Source: Bisporella sp. PMI_857 (taxonomy: Eukaryota > Ascomycota > Leotiomycetes > Helotiales > Helotiaceae). From it: DNA of 64,000 bases. This document shows, piece after piece, positions 22,103-33,411 of the stretch. The stretch lies in NCBI GenBank assembly GCA_021307315.1, contig JAJSPD010000024.1, positions 372,001 through 436,000 on the forward strand. Direction: 5' to 3'. Under the pieces are notes generated by a model. The model did no database searches. It was not told where the DNA came from and saw nothing but the letters and a program-made list of their open reading frames with translations. The position numbers and the translations under genes were made by a program. The first letter of the stretch is position 1. The number at the start of each line of letters is the position of its first letter.

Positions 22103-24659
22103 AAAGACGCATTATCGATTTGGCACATGGTGTTACGGCCCGAATAAGAACGAGGGACTTAGAGATTCAACAAGTAGAATTGCATTAGATGCTTAACGCA
22201 AGCAGTACTAGAAGGCGTGCCTCTTAGCAAGTAGAAAACGGCAAATAAAGCTTCAACGCTTCTTGAAAGCAAAATAATGGACAGCGGTGCAGAGCTCGTT
22301 TTCGCAATGATACCAATCAAATACAAGTACAAAAGTAAATCTTATATATGTGTTCCTATAGATTGAGTTTACGAGGTGACAGTGTATCTTTCATGCTTCC
22401 CCTTACCTAGCCACAGAGCGCTGAATTGGTTTAGTATAGCGGTCATGAGAGTTCTCTTTGAAGAGTGCAGTCGAGATGTGCCCAAATCTCAATCCGAGGA
22501 ATCCAATTATCGAAGGCTATGAACTCGCATGTAGCACTGCGATGACCATCTTCGGGAACATCCTCTAGCACCCCAAGTTACACAAGTGACAGCTCATACA
22601 TACTACCCACGTTACACACCTACCTCATAGAAAGGACGTGGGGGATCAGTTGACTTGCGAGACTATTCCCAGCCAGCCCGTTTGCCACGCTATTACAAAT
22701 ATCTTCAGCACTGATGCTGATGCATGGCTGTGCTTGGCTGTCAAAGGCACATAGACCTGCATACGCCAGAGACAGGATCATACAGAATGAGGGGTAGAAT
22801 CCAGCCAAATGGTCAAACTAGCGGTTACTCGCAGCAGTTCGAGTGTTACAAGAAGCTACTGCAGCCATGATCGACACCAGTAGGAATCTCCCCGGATGAC
22901 GACCCCCCAAAAAAGAAAACATTAAAGCTGTCGAGTGCAGGTGTTGTTGGACTCACTGCTTAACAGGGCGTATCACTGCAACAAAATGTAGAGAAACGAA
23001 ACCCCGGTTGGAGTAATGTGACTAACATTGACACTTGAGAAAAATTCTTACGAAATTTTACCCATCAGAGACAATACCTGGACAAGCCTCGTCAACCTAC
23101 AAGGGCCGCTATGTGAAAGGTTCTGACAACACCGCCACGCATATATTGTCCTCTCCGCTTCCGGCAAGGCATTGCCACGTCCAAAAATCATACAAGGCTC
23201 ACTTACTATTCAGTACTACACGCAACATTTCGCCTCCGAAACCCCATCTAGGCTTCCTAGAATGCGACGCCTAGGTCACACGACAAGCGCTGGTCCCGGA
23301 GAATTGGGCCGCCACCCAAGGATTAAACGACTGCTGGGCCTCATACCCCGGAAATAAGATAGGAAAAAGGTAAGACAAGAAGAAATCTTGACCAGGCTCG
23401 CAACCAAACAACTCCTAGATCAAGGCTCCCACCTGACATTGGTCTCGAAATCCACTCTTAAAAGGTCCACTACCGTAGTCCCTGCAGGAGGACCCTTCCT
23501 CGTTAACCGGCTAAAATAGGATTGTAACATGTTATATTGCTAACCGCGTTGCTTGAATAGCTTAGAGTTCAGGAGAAACTTAGAATGCGTGGGGGACAGT
23601 GGGTAGAGCATTTGACTTGGTGATACTGCATGCTTACAGCAGGCGGAACGTTGGACAGAAGCGTGGCTGCAGGAAGGGAGGGAGGAACTGTCAAGAAGCA
23701 TTGCCAGCTGGTATCAATAATGCGACACAAGGCCATGGCAGGGAAGTTCAGGACGAAATGTTAAACTCGATTCGACCGATATGCATACAGTCGATCTGGC
23801 CCTGGCATCCACAAAAATATGGTGCTGCTGACTTGTTGGGTTTGATCGAGAGTAAAATTTGACGGCAAACTTGAGCACGAACTTCTGCCATGGACTCATG
23901 TCTAGGGGGTCAATAGCATCTTTATAACCAGATTCGCATCGGGAAGGGAGCTGTATGGAAGCCCGAACAGCACCACAGATTCTCATGCTCATGGCTCCAT
24001 ATTGGGAATCTCGGTGTATTGCCACAAGGCCGTGATGCATAGAACCCACTCCTGGCCAGCAGTTTTGCCTTTCGTTCTACACTTTGAACTCAACATTCTA
24101 GCAATTTAGATCCAATCAGAGAGTGACATTTGCTATTTGGCACAGCAAGCCACTGACGGAACTGGTAGAAGTACAAATCACAGGTTTGGCCTGTGTTTTT
24201 AGCTTCCATATAGCCTGGACAATAGGCATAGCGCGATTAATGAACCTGCATAGAATGCAGCCACGAGTTAACCGTCAAAACTTTGGATTTTATGGAGACA
24301 TGGCAATCTGAGAATCTCACAATACCTTGTTCAGAACTGTTCCTTTGACCGCACCATTGGCACTGCAGCATGGGTTGGGGGGGTGTCACCGCAATTACCC
24401 ACCACATGGGCTAGCATTCCGGCCATTCCTCGCGCCTATTCATGTGTCTCGTGATAACAAAAGATTATCACCCACTATGGGCTCCTACTTGTTGCTGCAG
24501 TACATAGGTACCCTTTCCACTTCTGCGAAGCCAACAAACCACCTACCACTCAAATCCACCTCATTAAATAATAGCTCCGCTGTCCATATCTCGCACAATT
24601 TCCTTTAAATACTGGATCCGTCTCTCTCCTCTTTATCCCCTTGAAAACTTATCGAGAAT
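22103..24659. other. Intergenic region, no supported gene
   Basis: About 2.6 kb without a gene I can defend. A 62-codon minus-strand frame at 22620-22808 starts with a signal-peptide-like stretch but lacks homology or splice context. The right end is the promoter of the cyclin gene. Confidence 0.4.
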
Positions 24660-24797
24660 ATGCGCCTCTGGTCAGCTATCAAACAGCCAACTATCCTCAA
24701 GCCGCGGCTCAAAGACCCGCTCCGGGAATTAACGCCTGTGATACTTGAACCACAACCGGAAAGTGATATTTACCATCATCAGCCCCCTCTTTGCTAG
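24660..24797 (+). promoter_or_regulatory. Upstream ORF (45 codons) in the cyclin leader
   Basis: An ATG at 24660 opens a 45-residue frame (MRLWSAIKQPTILKPRLKDP..) closed by TAG at 24795-24797, only 23 nt before the cyclin ATG at 24821. If the transcript starts upstream, for example after the TTTAAATAC box at about 24604, ribosomes would meet this frame first. Translational control is inference. Confidence 0.5.
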
Positions 24798-24820
24798 GGA
24801 GGCATCCTTTCCTCAAAATA

Positions 24821-25868
24821 ATGTCGTCTTGTCAAGTTGGAACGGAGACGATCCACGACTCGGCGGACTCCTTCGTGCTCATCCCTCCGCCTCGTCCTAA
24901 CCCCTCCGAAGATAAAGGTCTCGTCATTCCCGAATCTCAACGCGATGGACGCCATACACCACCATCACCTGGCAGTCTCAACGATGTCTTTGAACTTACT
25001 CCAGTCGCTTCATTGAAATTGCTCTGTTGCGGGGTCGAGGCGTTGGTGCGCGTTACTGGGGAGTACGTTCTCTTATAAGCTCGATGACGATATCTAGTAC
25101 CTAATAAACTGCAGTATTCCTCCGACACCACCACCAACTCACTCGACCCCGCCAAATATGCGAGGGATGCAAGCAGAGAAAGAAAGTATTGTCAGAAGTA
25201 ATTCATACACAAGCCTTGCCAATCTGCGGCCTCGAACACCGTCTGGCTCCAGCACTGGTTCGAACGATATCGATGGGGTGAACTTCAGAAAGACGGCAAT
25301 CGGTAGCCCCACGATGGGTCCGACAGAACCATATATAGTTATTGGGGATAATGCAGAGCCCCTGAATGTCCAACATAGTGCCATTACACGAAAGTTCTAC
25401 TCAAAACAGCCACCGCCAATCTCCCTCGACGACTACTTGATGCGAATACACAAATTCTGCCCCATGTCTCCAGCCGTATATCTAGCAACCAGTTTTTACA
25501 TCCACAAACTCGCTGTCGAAGAACGTGCTATCCCCGTCACCCGCCGTAATAGTCATCGCCTCTTGTTAGCAGGACTGCGGGTCGCAATGAAAGCTCTCGA
25601 AGACTTGAGTTATCCGCATTCAAGATTCGCAAAAGTGGGTGGGGTCAGCGAGAACGAGCTGGCAAGATTGGAGATCAGCTTCTGTTTCTTGACAAATTTC
25701 GATTTTAAGACAAGCAAGGAGAAGCTCTTGGAACATGCACAGACTTTACGAGGGTTAAGTTCGGCACAAGGAGCGATGAATTTCATACCCAGAATGCCAC
25801 CGAGGAGCAAACGAAGTAGAACTTGCTTACAGGAGACTATAAAGGAGGTTACGGCGGATGCATCATAG
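24821..25868 (+). CDS. Pho80/Pcl-like cyclin
   Basis: This is a cyclin of the Pho80/Pcl class, partner of a Pho85-type kinase, involved in phosphate signalling, cell cycle or glycogen control. Exons 24821-25062 and 25115-25868 give 331 aa. The N-terminus is Ser/Pro-rich. An early helix FELTPVASLKLLCCGVEALV precedes a disordered Pro/Ser/Thr linker. The cyclin box follows at about 180-290: ISLDDYLMRIHKFCPMSPAV, YLATSFYIHKLA, NSHRLLLAGLRVAMKALED, FAKVGGVSENELARLEISF and CFLTNFDF. That wording is characteristic of Pho80-like cyclins. The C-terminus is basic. The ATG at 24821 is the first in frame. Confidence 0.9.
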
Positions 25869-26904
25869 GGTGCTGCGTGCTCGGGAAAAGCGGCCATGAT
25901 ATGATAATCGATAATCAACACAACAGTGATGATTTGTATATACTGGTTCACGGAGACGTATTTCATTAAGAGGCATACGGAAAAGCCAGCTTTGCAAGAG
26001 ACAAATGCAGGGCGATGTCCGTTCTTTGGTAGGCTTGCGGCACATGATGAGGACGATTTTGATCGGAGCGAAGCTGTTGAACCGATATATTTGCATGTAT
26101 GATCTTAGCATAGGCGTTGGAAAGTTATGACTTGCATACCCATGGGATCGGCGTTGGAGGGCAAGATGTGTATTCAGCTCCAGATACGAAGGTCATTGGA
26201 CCGGAACGGATGTGTTCATATTCGATTTACAGCGGTAATACCAATTTGTTGTTGCGTACGGTTATGATGAAATGATGAAATGATGAAATGTCGGAAGTAT
26301 TTGAGTACATATGTTCGCAGGCACCATATCATTATAGAACATGTGTTCCTATTCTTTTGTGGTCAAAGCTCTCGAATTATAGATACTGCTCTCTTAGACC
26401 TAGGCGCGGCGCATTCGGCGGAGATCATCATAGGAAGATTTACAGCTGTTGATGCATTGTATTTGAAAAGTATCATGCCCCCCCCCCCCCCCCCCCCCAA
26501 AAAGTACGGAAAGTAAGATACCAACTATGAAATGTGTTACGAGCTACCTATGAGTGCTATACAATAAATGCAGCAAATGCAATTTACTAGATGGTTCGAA
26601 GAGGAAGGAAAAAGTAAACAGGGCTTGGCCCCTTTGAAATCGGGCTCCTAGAGAGTGACATTGCGGAATTTATCCGACCAATCACAGCTCATCTGTTGAT
26701 GGCAGAAAGCTCCGAACCATGAAAGAAAGCAGCCGCATAAATTGGGACATTTACACTCTCATAGGAGCCCTGACTTGATGGTAAACTCTTCCAATTATCC
26801 TCAAGTATCCGATCTGGGTGCAGTTGCATAAACTTAAAGTGGTTTTGGTGCAACGGGTTTTGGGTCCTAGGGCAGCCCCCGTTCGGCCTCGTTCTTAACT
26901 CCAG
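25869..26904. other. Intergenic region with a long poly-C tract
   Basis: No gene seen. The main landmark is the 21-C run at 26478-26498. The right end is the promoter and leader of the nine-exon regulator. Confidence 0.45.
26478..26498. repeat. Homopolymer run of 21 C
   Basis: Uninterrupted C tract followed by A5. Such runs are rare in fungal DNA and hard to sequence, so the exact length is uncertain. Confidence 0.9.
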
Positions 26905-29805
26905 ATGTCGACTGAGAACACGCAGCAGGCGACAACTGCGCAATATTCTGTGAGTATTGGAAAATGTCCTAATTACTACAAGGCTACATATCACTGATTC
27001 TGCGGGTAGTGTGATCATTGTAGGCAGCGCAAGGTAATTCATCATACGTATGGGAACGTCAAGAGGCGGTCATTGACGACATGACAGTTGAGATGTTCAC
27101 GCACCATTCCTCGCTGTAACAACTGCCAAGGCTGGCCCGGCGAGTGTGTTTACTCACGACATGGCCGACTGAAACGAAGGCCGAGGGCTAAGTAAACGAT
27201 TTCTATTGTTCTTCATTATCTATTTATCCGCCCAGGTATTTTTTCTCCATTTCCATCAACTGACTGTGGTCGACTATGTAGTGTATTGGCTAGAGCTGCG
27301 GAGAGGATGCAGACAGCTCCTTCTCAGCCTGTGCCCATTTTGCCATTACCACTACCCAGCTTCACTACCCAGACAATTTCTGACAGTCCGAGTCGTCAAT
27401 CCTATGTAGAGCCACTGCCACCACCCCTCACGACATCCTTCCTCTCCCAAGCAAACAATAACATCGAACAGCTCAAAGGCAAGCTTACCGACCAAAGACT
27501 CTACTCTAGTGCAGAGAACAGTTTATCAGAGTTGTCCAGCACTTTTGCGGCTCTCGATTTTGAAGATGAGTCCGATGTCCGCATGAATGTGCGGGAGTTT
27601 CTGCGCAATCGTGATGCCTTCTTCATACCTACTGCGGATGAAGGGCGTCGGATGATTGAAGGTAAGACTCTTCGCTCGTGAAACCCTCTGTTTGCCGTTT
27701 TAAATACAAATAGTATTCTTCTTGGGAATCGAGCGGGGCAAGCCTTTCTTCACCACTCCACCAAAAGATCTCCTGCCCAAGCTTGCATTTGAGCCTGCAG
27801 CCGTGAAAGAGCGTGGTTGGCTTCTGCTATTCAATGCATTTCTCTCTGGGGCAATGAAAAGGCTACAGCCACCAGAATCCACTAGACTCATACAAGGCCT
27901 TCAATGGAATACATGGATGGTGCTCGAAGACTCGTCAATCATTCTAGATCCAAGTGAGCTAAATATACAAGCACTCATAGTAGTTGCCACCCATGGACAA
28001 GAAATTTCAAGCCTCAGTCTCTGCTGGACGCTAATCAGCCAAGCATGCTCAATGGCTCAGACACTTGCAATTCACGTGCCAACCCATCGCGCTCCTCTGG
28101 GCAGTGATGTGTATTTGCAGAGAAATTGTCTATTCTGGGCTCTTTTTATTATCGACAAGTCCCTGTCTCTGAGCTTTGGACGTCCACCTCGTCTACCTGG
28201 TTATATGTATAAGCATGTACCTGTACCTGACGCTGGTCAAATAGCGCATATGTTTCGACGACAAGAGTTCAATCTTCGCATGGTCTCTGATTGGGAACTT
28301 GGAACTTCAGACAAAATATGGATGGACGAGTTTGGTGTGATGTATGTTAATCAGATCCGAGAACTGGCAAAACTTCAAGGAGAGGTGTCGGATACCTTGA
28401 ATGCAGGTATATCGGATAGCGAATGCTTGGATAAATTGAAGGAAGGGCTCGATCAATGGATGGAGATCGTGATAAAGGTCAGTGGCTCTCTTCATGTTGT
28501 TATGATCGTATTATCATCTCATTAGCTAACAGACTCCAAGATGAAGGCCAAATTCGGTACCTGCAGCTCGAAAGGCAGCTCAGAAGAGCTCGAGGCTATT
28601 GAGCTTGGTGCTAACTTTCTCTCATTTCAGTAAGTATGACCTTTTACAAGCAAATTTTCCTATGCTAGTTATTCTATGGTTATATCCAGAGCACTTCGAC
28701 AGTATGTCGAATTAAGTCTTTCTACGCCTGACTATCTCATGAGAAATTACGAATAAGTTGCGTATTAAGGAGTAAAAGTTTCTATCAAGGCAATGCTAAC
28801 TTGAGAACTTCATGACAGGTACCATCATTTAATGGTGTACCTGACAAGATCCGATAAATCTAAACAAGATATTTGCCTCGCTTCTGCCGGTTCAGCTATA
28901 TCGTTGCTTGACAAGCTTGTCTCAGATACTACTCAAATCTATAGTGGAATCGTTTGGTAAATTAGGTTTACTAATATTTTATTTATGTGCTAATAGACTG
29001 ATCAGGCAACTTCTCTATCAACCTTTCATGCCATACTTTGTGATATTTGCAAAGATAATATCCGATCCGCGAGCTGATGACTGTTTCGTCAATTTGAAAC
29101 TGCTACAGCAAGTGGTTCTGTACTTTCTTCGAATCCATAATAATCACCAATCGGCAAAACGTCTTGAAAAGGTTGCTGAAACCTTCAGTAAGTTATCTTG
29201 GGTTCCAAATCTCTCAGTCTCCATGACTTACATCTCTCGCAACAGCGAGACTCGCGGAAGCATACGTACGACATTCGATACAGCAGCAGCCTAACGACAA
29301 TATATCGGCTCACGAGGACCAAGGAATAAATGAAAATGAGGATGCGAACAACTTTCCATCACAAGAAGATTGCCCTGATCTCACAGCTACTTCAGCCATG
29401 GAAACCGAGGCTTCAACTGTCAGCTCAACAGATTCACCGCAAGCATTCTCAACCAATAATTTGTCTGACTTCTCGGCCTTCCAGAGCAGTTTCGGAATAG
29501 CTGACATGAATTCTGATCCGATGGCCCTCCTCAACTTTTTTTCAGCAACACCTGGTTATGAGATAGGGGACATGTCTTCCCACCCCGAAGCTGAATTCCC
29601 TGCCGATGGCCAAACTCCTACACCTCAGGTGACAGACTCACCCTCAAGACCATTGATACGTGGCCTGGAAACCATCGCGCAGAATCAAGGATTGGACGGC
29701 AATTTCGACTGGCTATCTTGGGATCAGCAGGAAAACCCTCTTGGACAGCTATGGACTGGAGGATATAGAAAGCATCTCCCACCTTTGTTTCCGGTGCAAA
29801 AGTGA
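26905..29805 (+). CDS. Zn2Cys6 transcription factor with fungal-specific regulator domain
   Basis: This is a predicted nuclear DNA-binding regulator with unknown targets. Nine exons: 26905-26949, 27010-27033, 27088-27191, 27282-27661, 27714-28477, 28526-28629, 28819-28956, 29006-29187, 29246-29805, giving 766 aa in frame. The binuclear cluster C16-x2-C19-x6-C26-x6-C33-x2-C36-x6-C43 is split over three exons. Exon 2 is a 24-nt microexon coding CDHCRQRK, and the cluster continues LRCSRTIPRCNNCQGWPGEC. Exon 5 holds the fungal_trans signature (SLCWTLISQACSMAQTLAIH, CLFWALFIIDKSLSLSFGRP). YQPFMPYFVIFAKIISDPRADD lies in exon 8. The C-terminus is Ser/Asp-rich, likely activating. The 28526 acceptor is my least certain junction. 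It was chosen because other phases hit stops. Confidence 0.82.
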
Positions 29806-30650
29806 TCTCGCAGTCTACCGTTGGACGGGAGAACCACAACACCATTCTTGTTTGAGTTGCATATGGGAACATCTGAGATGAGAATTCCAAATAGTAGCCT
29901 GCGCATTGTTGCATTATGCGACATTCAAATATATTACAAAGTTAAGGAGATAAGGCACTATCTTACAGAACATAAAGGGTACATCATACCACCACTACCT
30001 CTGTCGTCAACGATGGCTCTAATGAATGTTGCCCACCTGGAGTTATTTTCAGCAGCAGCCTGTTTTGCTGACAAGGATTTACACCAGATCTCAGCGAACT
30101 TGGCCGATTTCCAGCTATTACCACCAGCATTCTGAGTTCGGAAGCAGCGGCTACTACATCACTTGAGCCATCCAGACTCCCACCTTACAGCTGACCTATC
30201 AACGCTGAGTATCAATTATTTAATTACACTATTGCCTAGTTCTATGTCCTTTCCCCAGCTCTTGAGCATTCTCTGGAACGAAGTATCTAAGCATGCACCG
30301 CCTTCAATAATGCCACAATGAAGTGGTGCTGTTCCACTTGCCAGAAAGCCCGGAATAGACACAATGAGACTCTCAACAGCTGAGATGTTTTGCTGTACTT
30401 CAGCTTTGTTCTAGAGCTTAGCGAAACATAAACTGTTAGTCTTGAGCGGAGCCTCGATGTGATTGCCTAAGCTGAAGCAATGCATCTTCGTATTGGGTTA
30501 CATTCTGACGCAAGACTTTTTTTCAGGTTTTTCCTGAAAATTCCTGCTTTTCTTCTACAAGATACCGTGGATTGCAACACACCTCTGGACTCAGCTATAA
30601 CCTGTTTTTATGCTATTGACTCTGCCGCGAAGGTTGGCTGTGAGAGAGAA

Positions 30651-30694
30651 GGGTGGGGAGGGGGGGGAGCGGGCCTGGGGAGCGGGGGAGGAGG
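30651..30694 (+). repeat. G-rich tract with quadruplex-forming pattern
   Basis: At least five runs of four or more G are separated by 1-7 bases (GGGG, G9, GGGG, G5 and others), which fits a G-quadruplex pattern on the plus strand. Function unknown. Confidence 0.7.
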
Positions 30695-33305
30695 AGTATG
30701 TCATCCTCTCAGGAACATCATTTCGACCCTCCTTCGGTTGTCTGGACGATGCATTGAACTCCTGAGCCATTGAAGCGGCCCAAATATCTTATCCAAGGGT
30801 ACCATCTAAACTCTGACCGCTATTTCAAACCGCCGTACTGCATTCTCAAAGAAGAAATTATAGGCAAAGGCACTTTCCGTCGAAATGCTATCAAAAAATA
30901 GAGAAAAGGAGATCTTGGATGCCAGTGGACGCGTGGCATAACCAATTTCGGCAAAGAGGTTGTATTGAAATTCAGAGACATGAAGGTTGATGGGAGTGCC
31001 ATTTGAAATGCGGGACCACGTTGCACTGAACTTTTGCGATCCTTATCACTAGTTTCTGCAGAAGCATCATCTCCTAGGTATGTACTTATAAACCTTCGCA
31101 ACTGTGGAGTCCAAGCCTTACATCTCGGACCGTTCCTTCGGGCGATCTTTGCCATATGCGATTAATATCGATGTTCCTGGGGCTTGGGTTTCCTTTCAGT
31201 GTGAGCGGTTTGCAATACGAATGGATAGTCTTTCGCTTGAAAATGGGATGTAACCCAATTGGACTCTGACGCTAGTCACGAGTTGCAAAGGCTTGAAGTT
31301 GGCTTGGGAGGCTTAGTTCGACTAAACGATGAAGAATCGGACGCATCAAGAGGCCAATCGGAACCTGTCCACAATTACGCCTGGTAGCATAGCTCTTCAA
31401 TATTAACCAGGGGTGCGCGTGGCACCCTTGGATCAATGCGGGCATTATTTAGCCGGTCTTATATCAACGGAATACAAGGTATCTGATTCTCTGCAAGGAA
31501 CACATGGAGAATTTCCAACACATTGGGACGAGACTGCTTCTTAGAATGTTTAGAATGCGCAAAAGATATTTTCCCTTCATCTTGCACTGGCTCTATGGCA
31601 GACAACTTATGAAAGGAACATTGTAATTATGTGCTTGCTTGTACTTGCATTTGCGCTATGTGCTTCGCAATCTCATCATTTTTTTAGTTGATCTAGAAGT
31701 GAGACACTGTTGATGACACGAGAATTAGGTGAGGCTGAAATGGACAGCAAGACGGTTCATCTCATGTCTGATGTCAGAATCCTTCCATGATCTTTTGAGT
31801 GGCTGACGTGCAGCTCAGGGGCTCTTTACCAAAGAATCTATGTATTCTAGAATAAGTAGTCACCTACGCTATATTTCATTTAAAACCTGTTGCTTTTATG
31901 CGCGTGCAATATATCTGTAATATATTAATCCCTTCTATATGGCTTGCATCGTCTATGGAAGCGAATCAATGACATTGTTTTCAGCGTGCCTGCATACGTT
32001 AGGGGAAGGCGCATGCCGTAAGCACCCATAAATAGTAATCTATTCATGAGGTTGGCCGGACTTTCCGCGAGCATAGAGGTACCTGAATTTTTATCTCGAG
32101 ATTCTTTAGATTATGCACGATAATCAGCCCTATATGCTAAGAGTAATTGATAAGTCTTTCATGTTTGCAAGTCATTACGATACAGAAGTAGTTTTCAAAG
32201 CACAGAGTATCGTCTAGGCTTGGTTAGTAAAAGCATTGTGTACACTCAGCAAGCCGTTGGACAAGGCCTAGTAGACAATATTGTCTGCAAGTGTTCTTGT
32301 CAAGAAAGCACGTCCGACTCGAAAAAAACACTACTAACTGTCGGCCAAGGTTCCTGCAGATTCAAACCGGGTCGAGCTGTGAAGAGCGACAAATAATAAC
32401 GGCCTTCTGTATGACTAGATCGCGTTAACGTGCATAAGCCCTTGAGGCTCGCTAATCCAGCTATCTGGCGAGGCTTTCTATTGCGGTCATGCTCTGCTCG
32501 GGTTTATCTTAATATGGGTTTTTATGGGTCCTCAATACGGGAGAGCAACATGATCAACCTTGTCGCCACGAGATCTCATAATCTGTGCCTCCCGTACCCA
32601 TTCTGATTAGGAATAGACTTCAATTACTTGCAGGGAACCCCTTAACGCCACAGTCATCAGAATCACTTAATCTCGCCAGCTTTTGGTTAGAGCCTCGAGA
32701 GGTTTCTTCTGCCTAGTGTTACTTAGTAACCTTCCTTACAAGACACTTCCTCTGAAGAAGTCAAGAAAGGATATTTTACACGAAGGTGGAGCACGAGTAT
32801 CGCTCAGCCTGCGAGTGTTGGCAGCTTGAACGGCAAAGACTCTCTGAAAATGCAGCCAGTGATGTGATCAACTGCCAGTCCGCACTCCGCATCTTACATG
32901 GTCACACCACCTATCATCGTGAAAAACCGACTTTACCATCCTTGCTCACATCGAATTCATGTTTTTTGCGCTGCCGGCCTTGTCGGTAGGCACCTCACGC
33001 CCAGGGTGCCTAGCGGTAAGTTGCATTGAGAAAAAAATGTGCCAACCTCCAACACCGTGTTCACTGACGCAGAGACACACCCCCAAGCCAGACTAGTTGA
33101 CAAATTCGGCAGACGACATCGTGAGAACTTGCATTGTCCAATGTTCATGCCGCACTCGTAGGATCGTTTGCTGCCAACAACCGAGATGAGTTAGAGTTAT
33201 GTGATGGGAACTCTGGCGCGAGAATTTTTCGGTTTTTAGCGAGCTGATAGGAGAAGGGGCGAAGTCTTCGAGATGCGAAGGCCACCATCTTAAGGCGCTG
33301 TCCAA

Positions 33306-33313
33306 CTATATAT
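33306..33313 (+). promoter_or_regulatory. TATA box of the laccase gene
   Basis: A clean TATATATA lies about 105 bp before the laccase ATG and is followed by a CT-rich leader (actctttccctcttcaat). Strong TATA boxes are usual for inducible secreted oxidases. Confidence 0.6.
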
Positions 33314-33411
33314 ACCTTCGTATGTGCCCCTAAAGTGCTCATATCCCCTCGTCATCTTCAGCCATCTCATCTAATAGATCCCAAGGATTGGTCACTCTTT
33401 CCCTCTTCAAT

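Larger units (their letters stand above)
29806..33411. other. 3.6-kb intergenic region upstream of the laccase
   Basis: No supported gene. A G-rich tract lies at 30651-30694. Scattered short frames on both strands lack motifs. The distal part is the laccase promoter, with a TATA box at 33306. Confidence 0.45.

Noticed and set aside
22620..22808. 62-aa minus-strand frame with a signal-peptide-like start, possible small effector
   Set aside because: Too short, only a few cysteines without pattern, no promoter or splice context; chance frames of this kind are common.
23590..23660. tRNA-like stretch (AGTGGGTAGAGCATTTGACT)
   Set aside because: The A-box resemblance has no B box (GTTCGAnTCC) or closing acceptor stem downstream.
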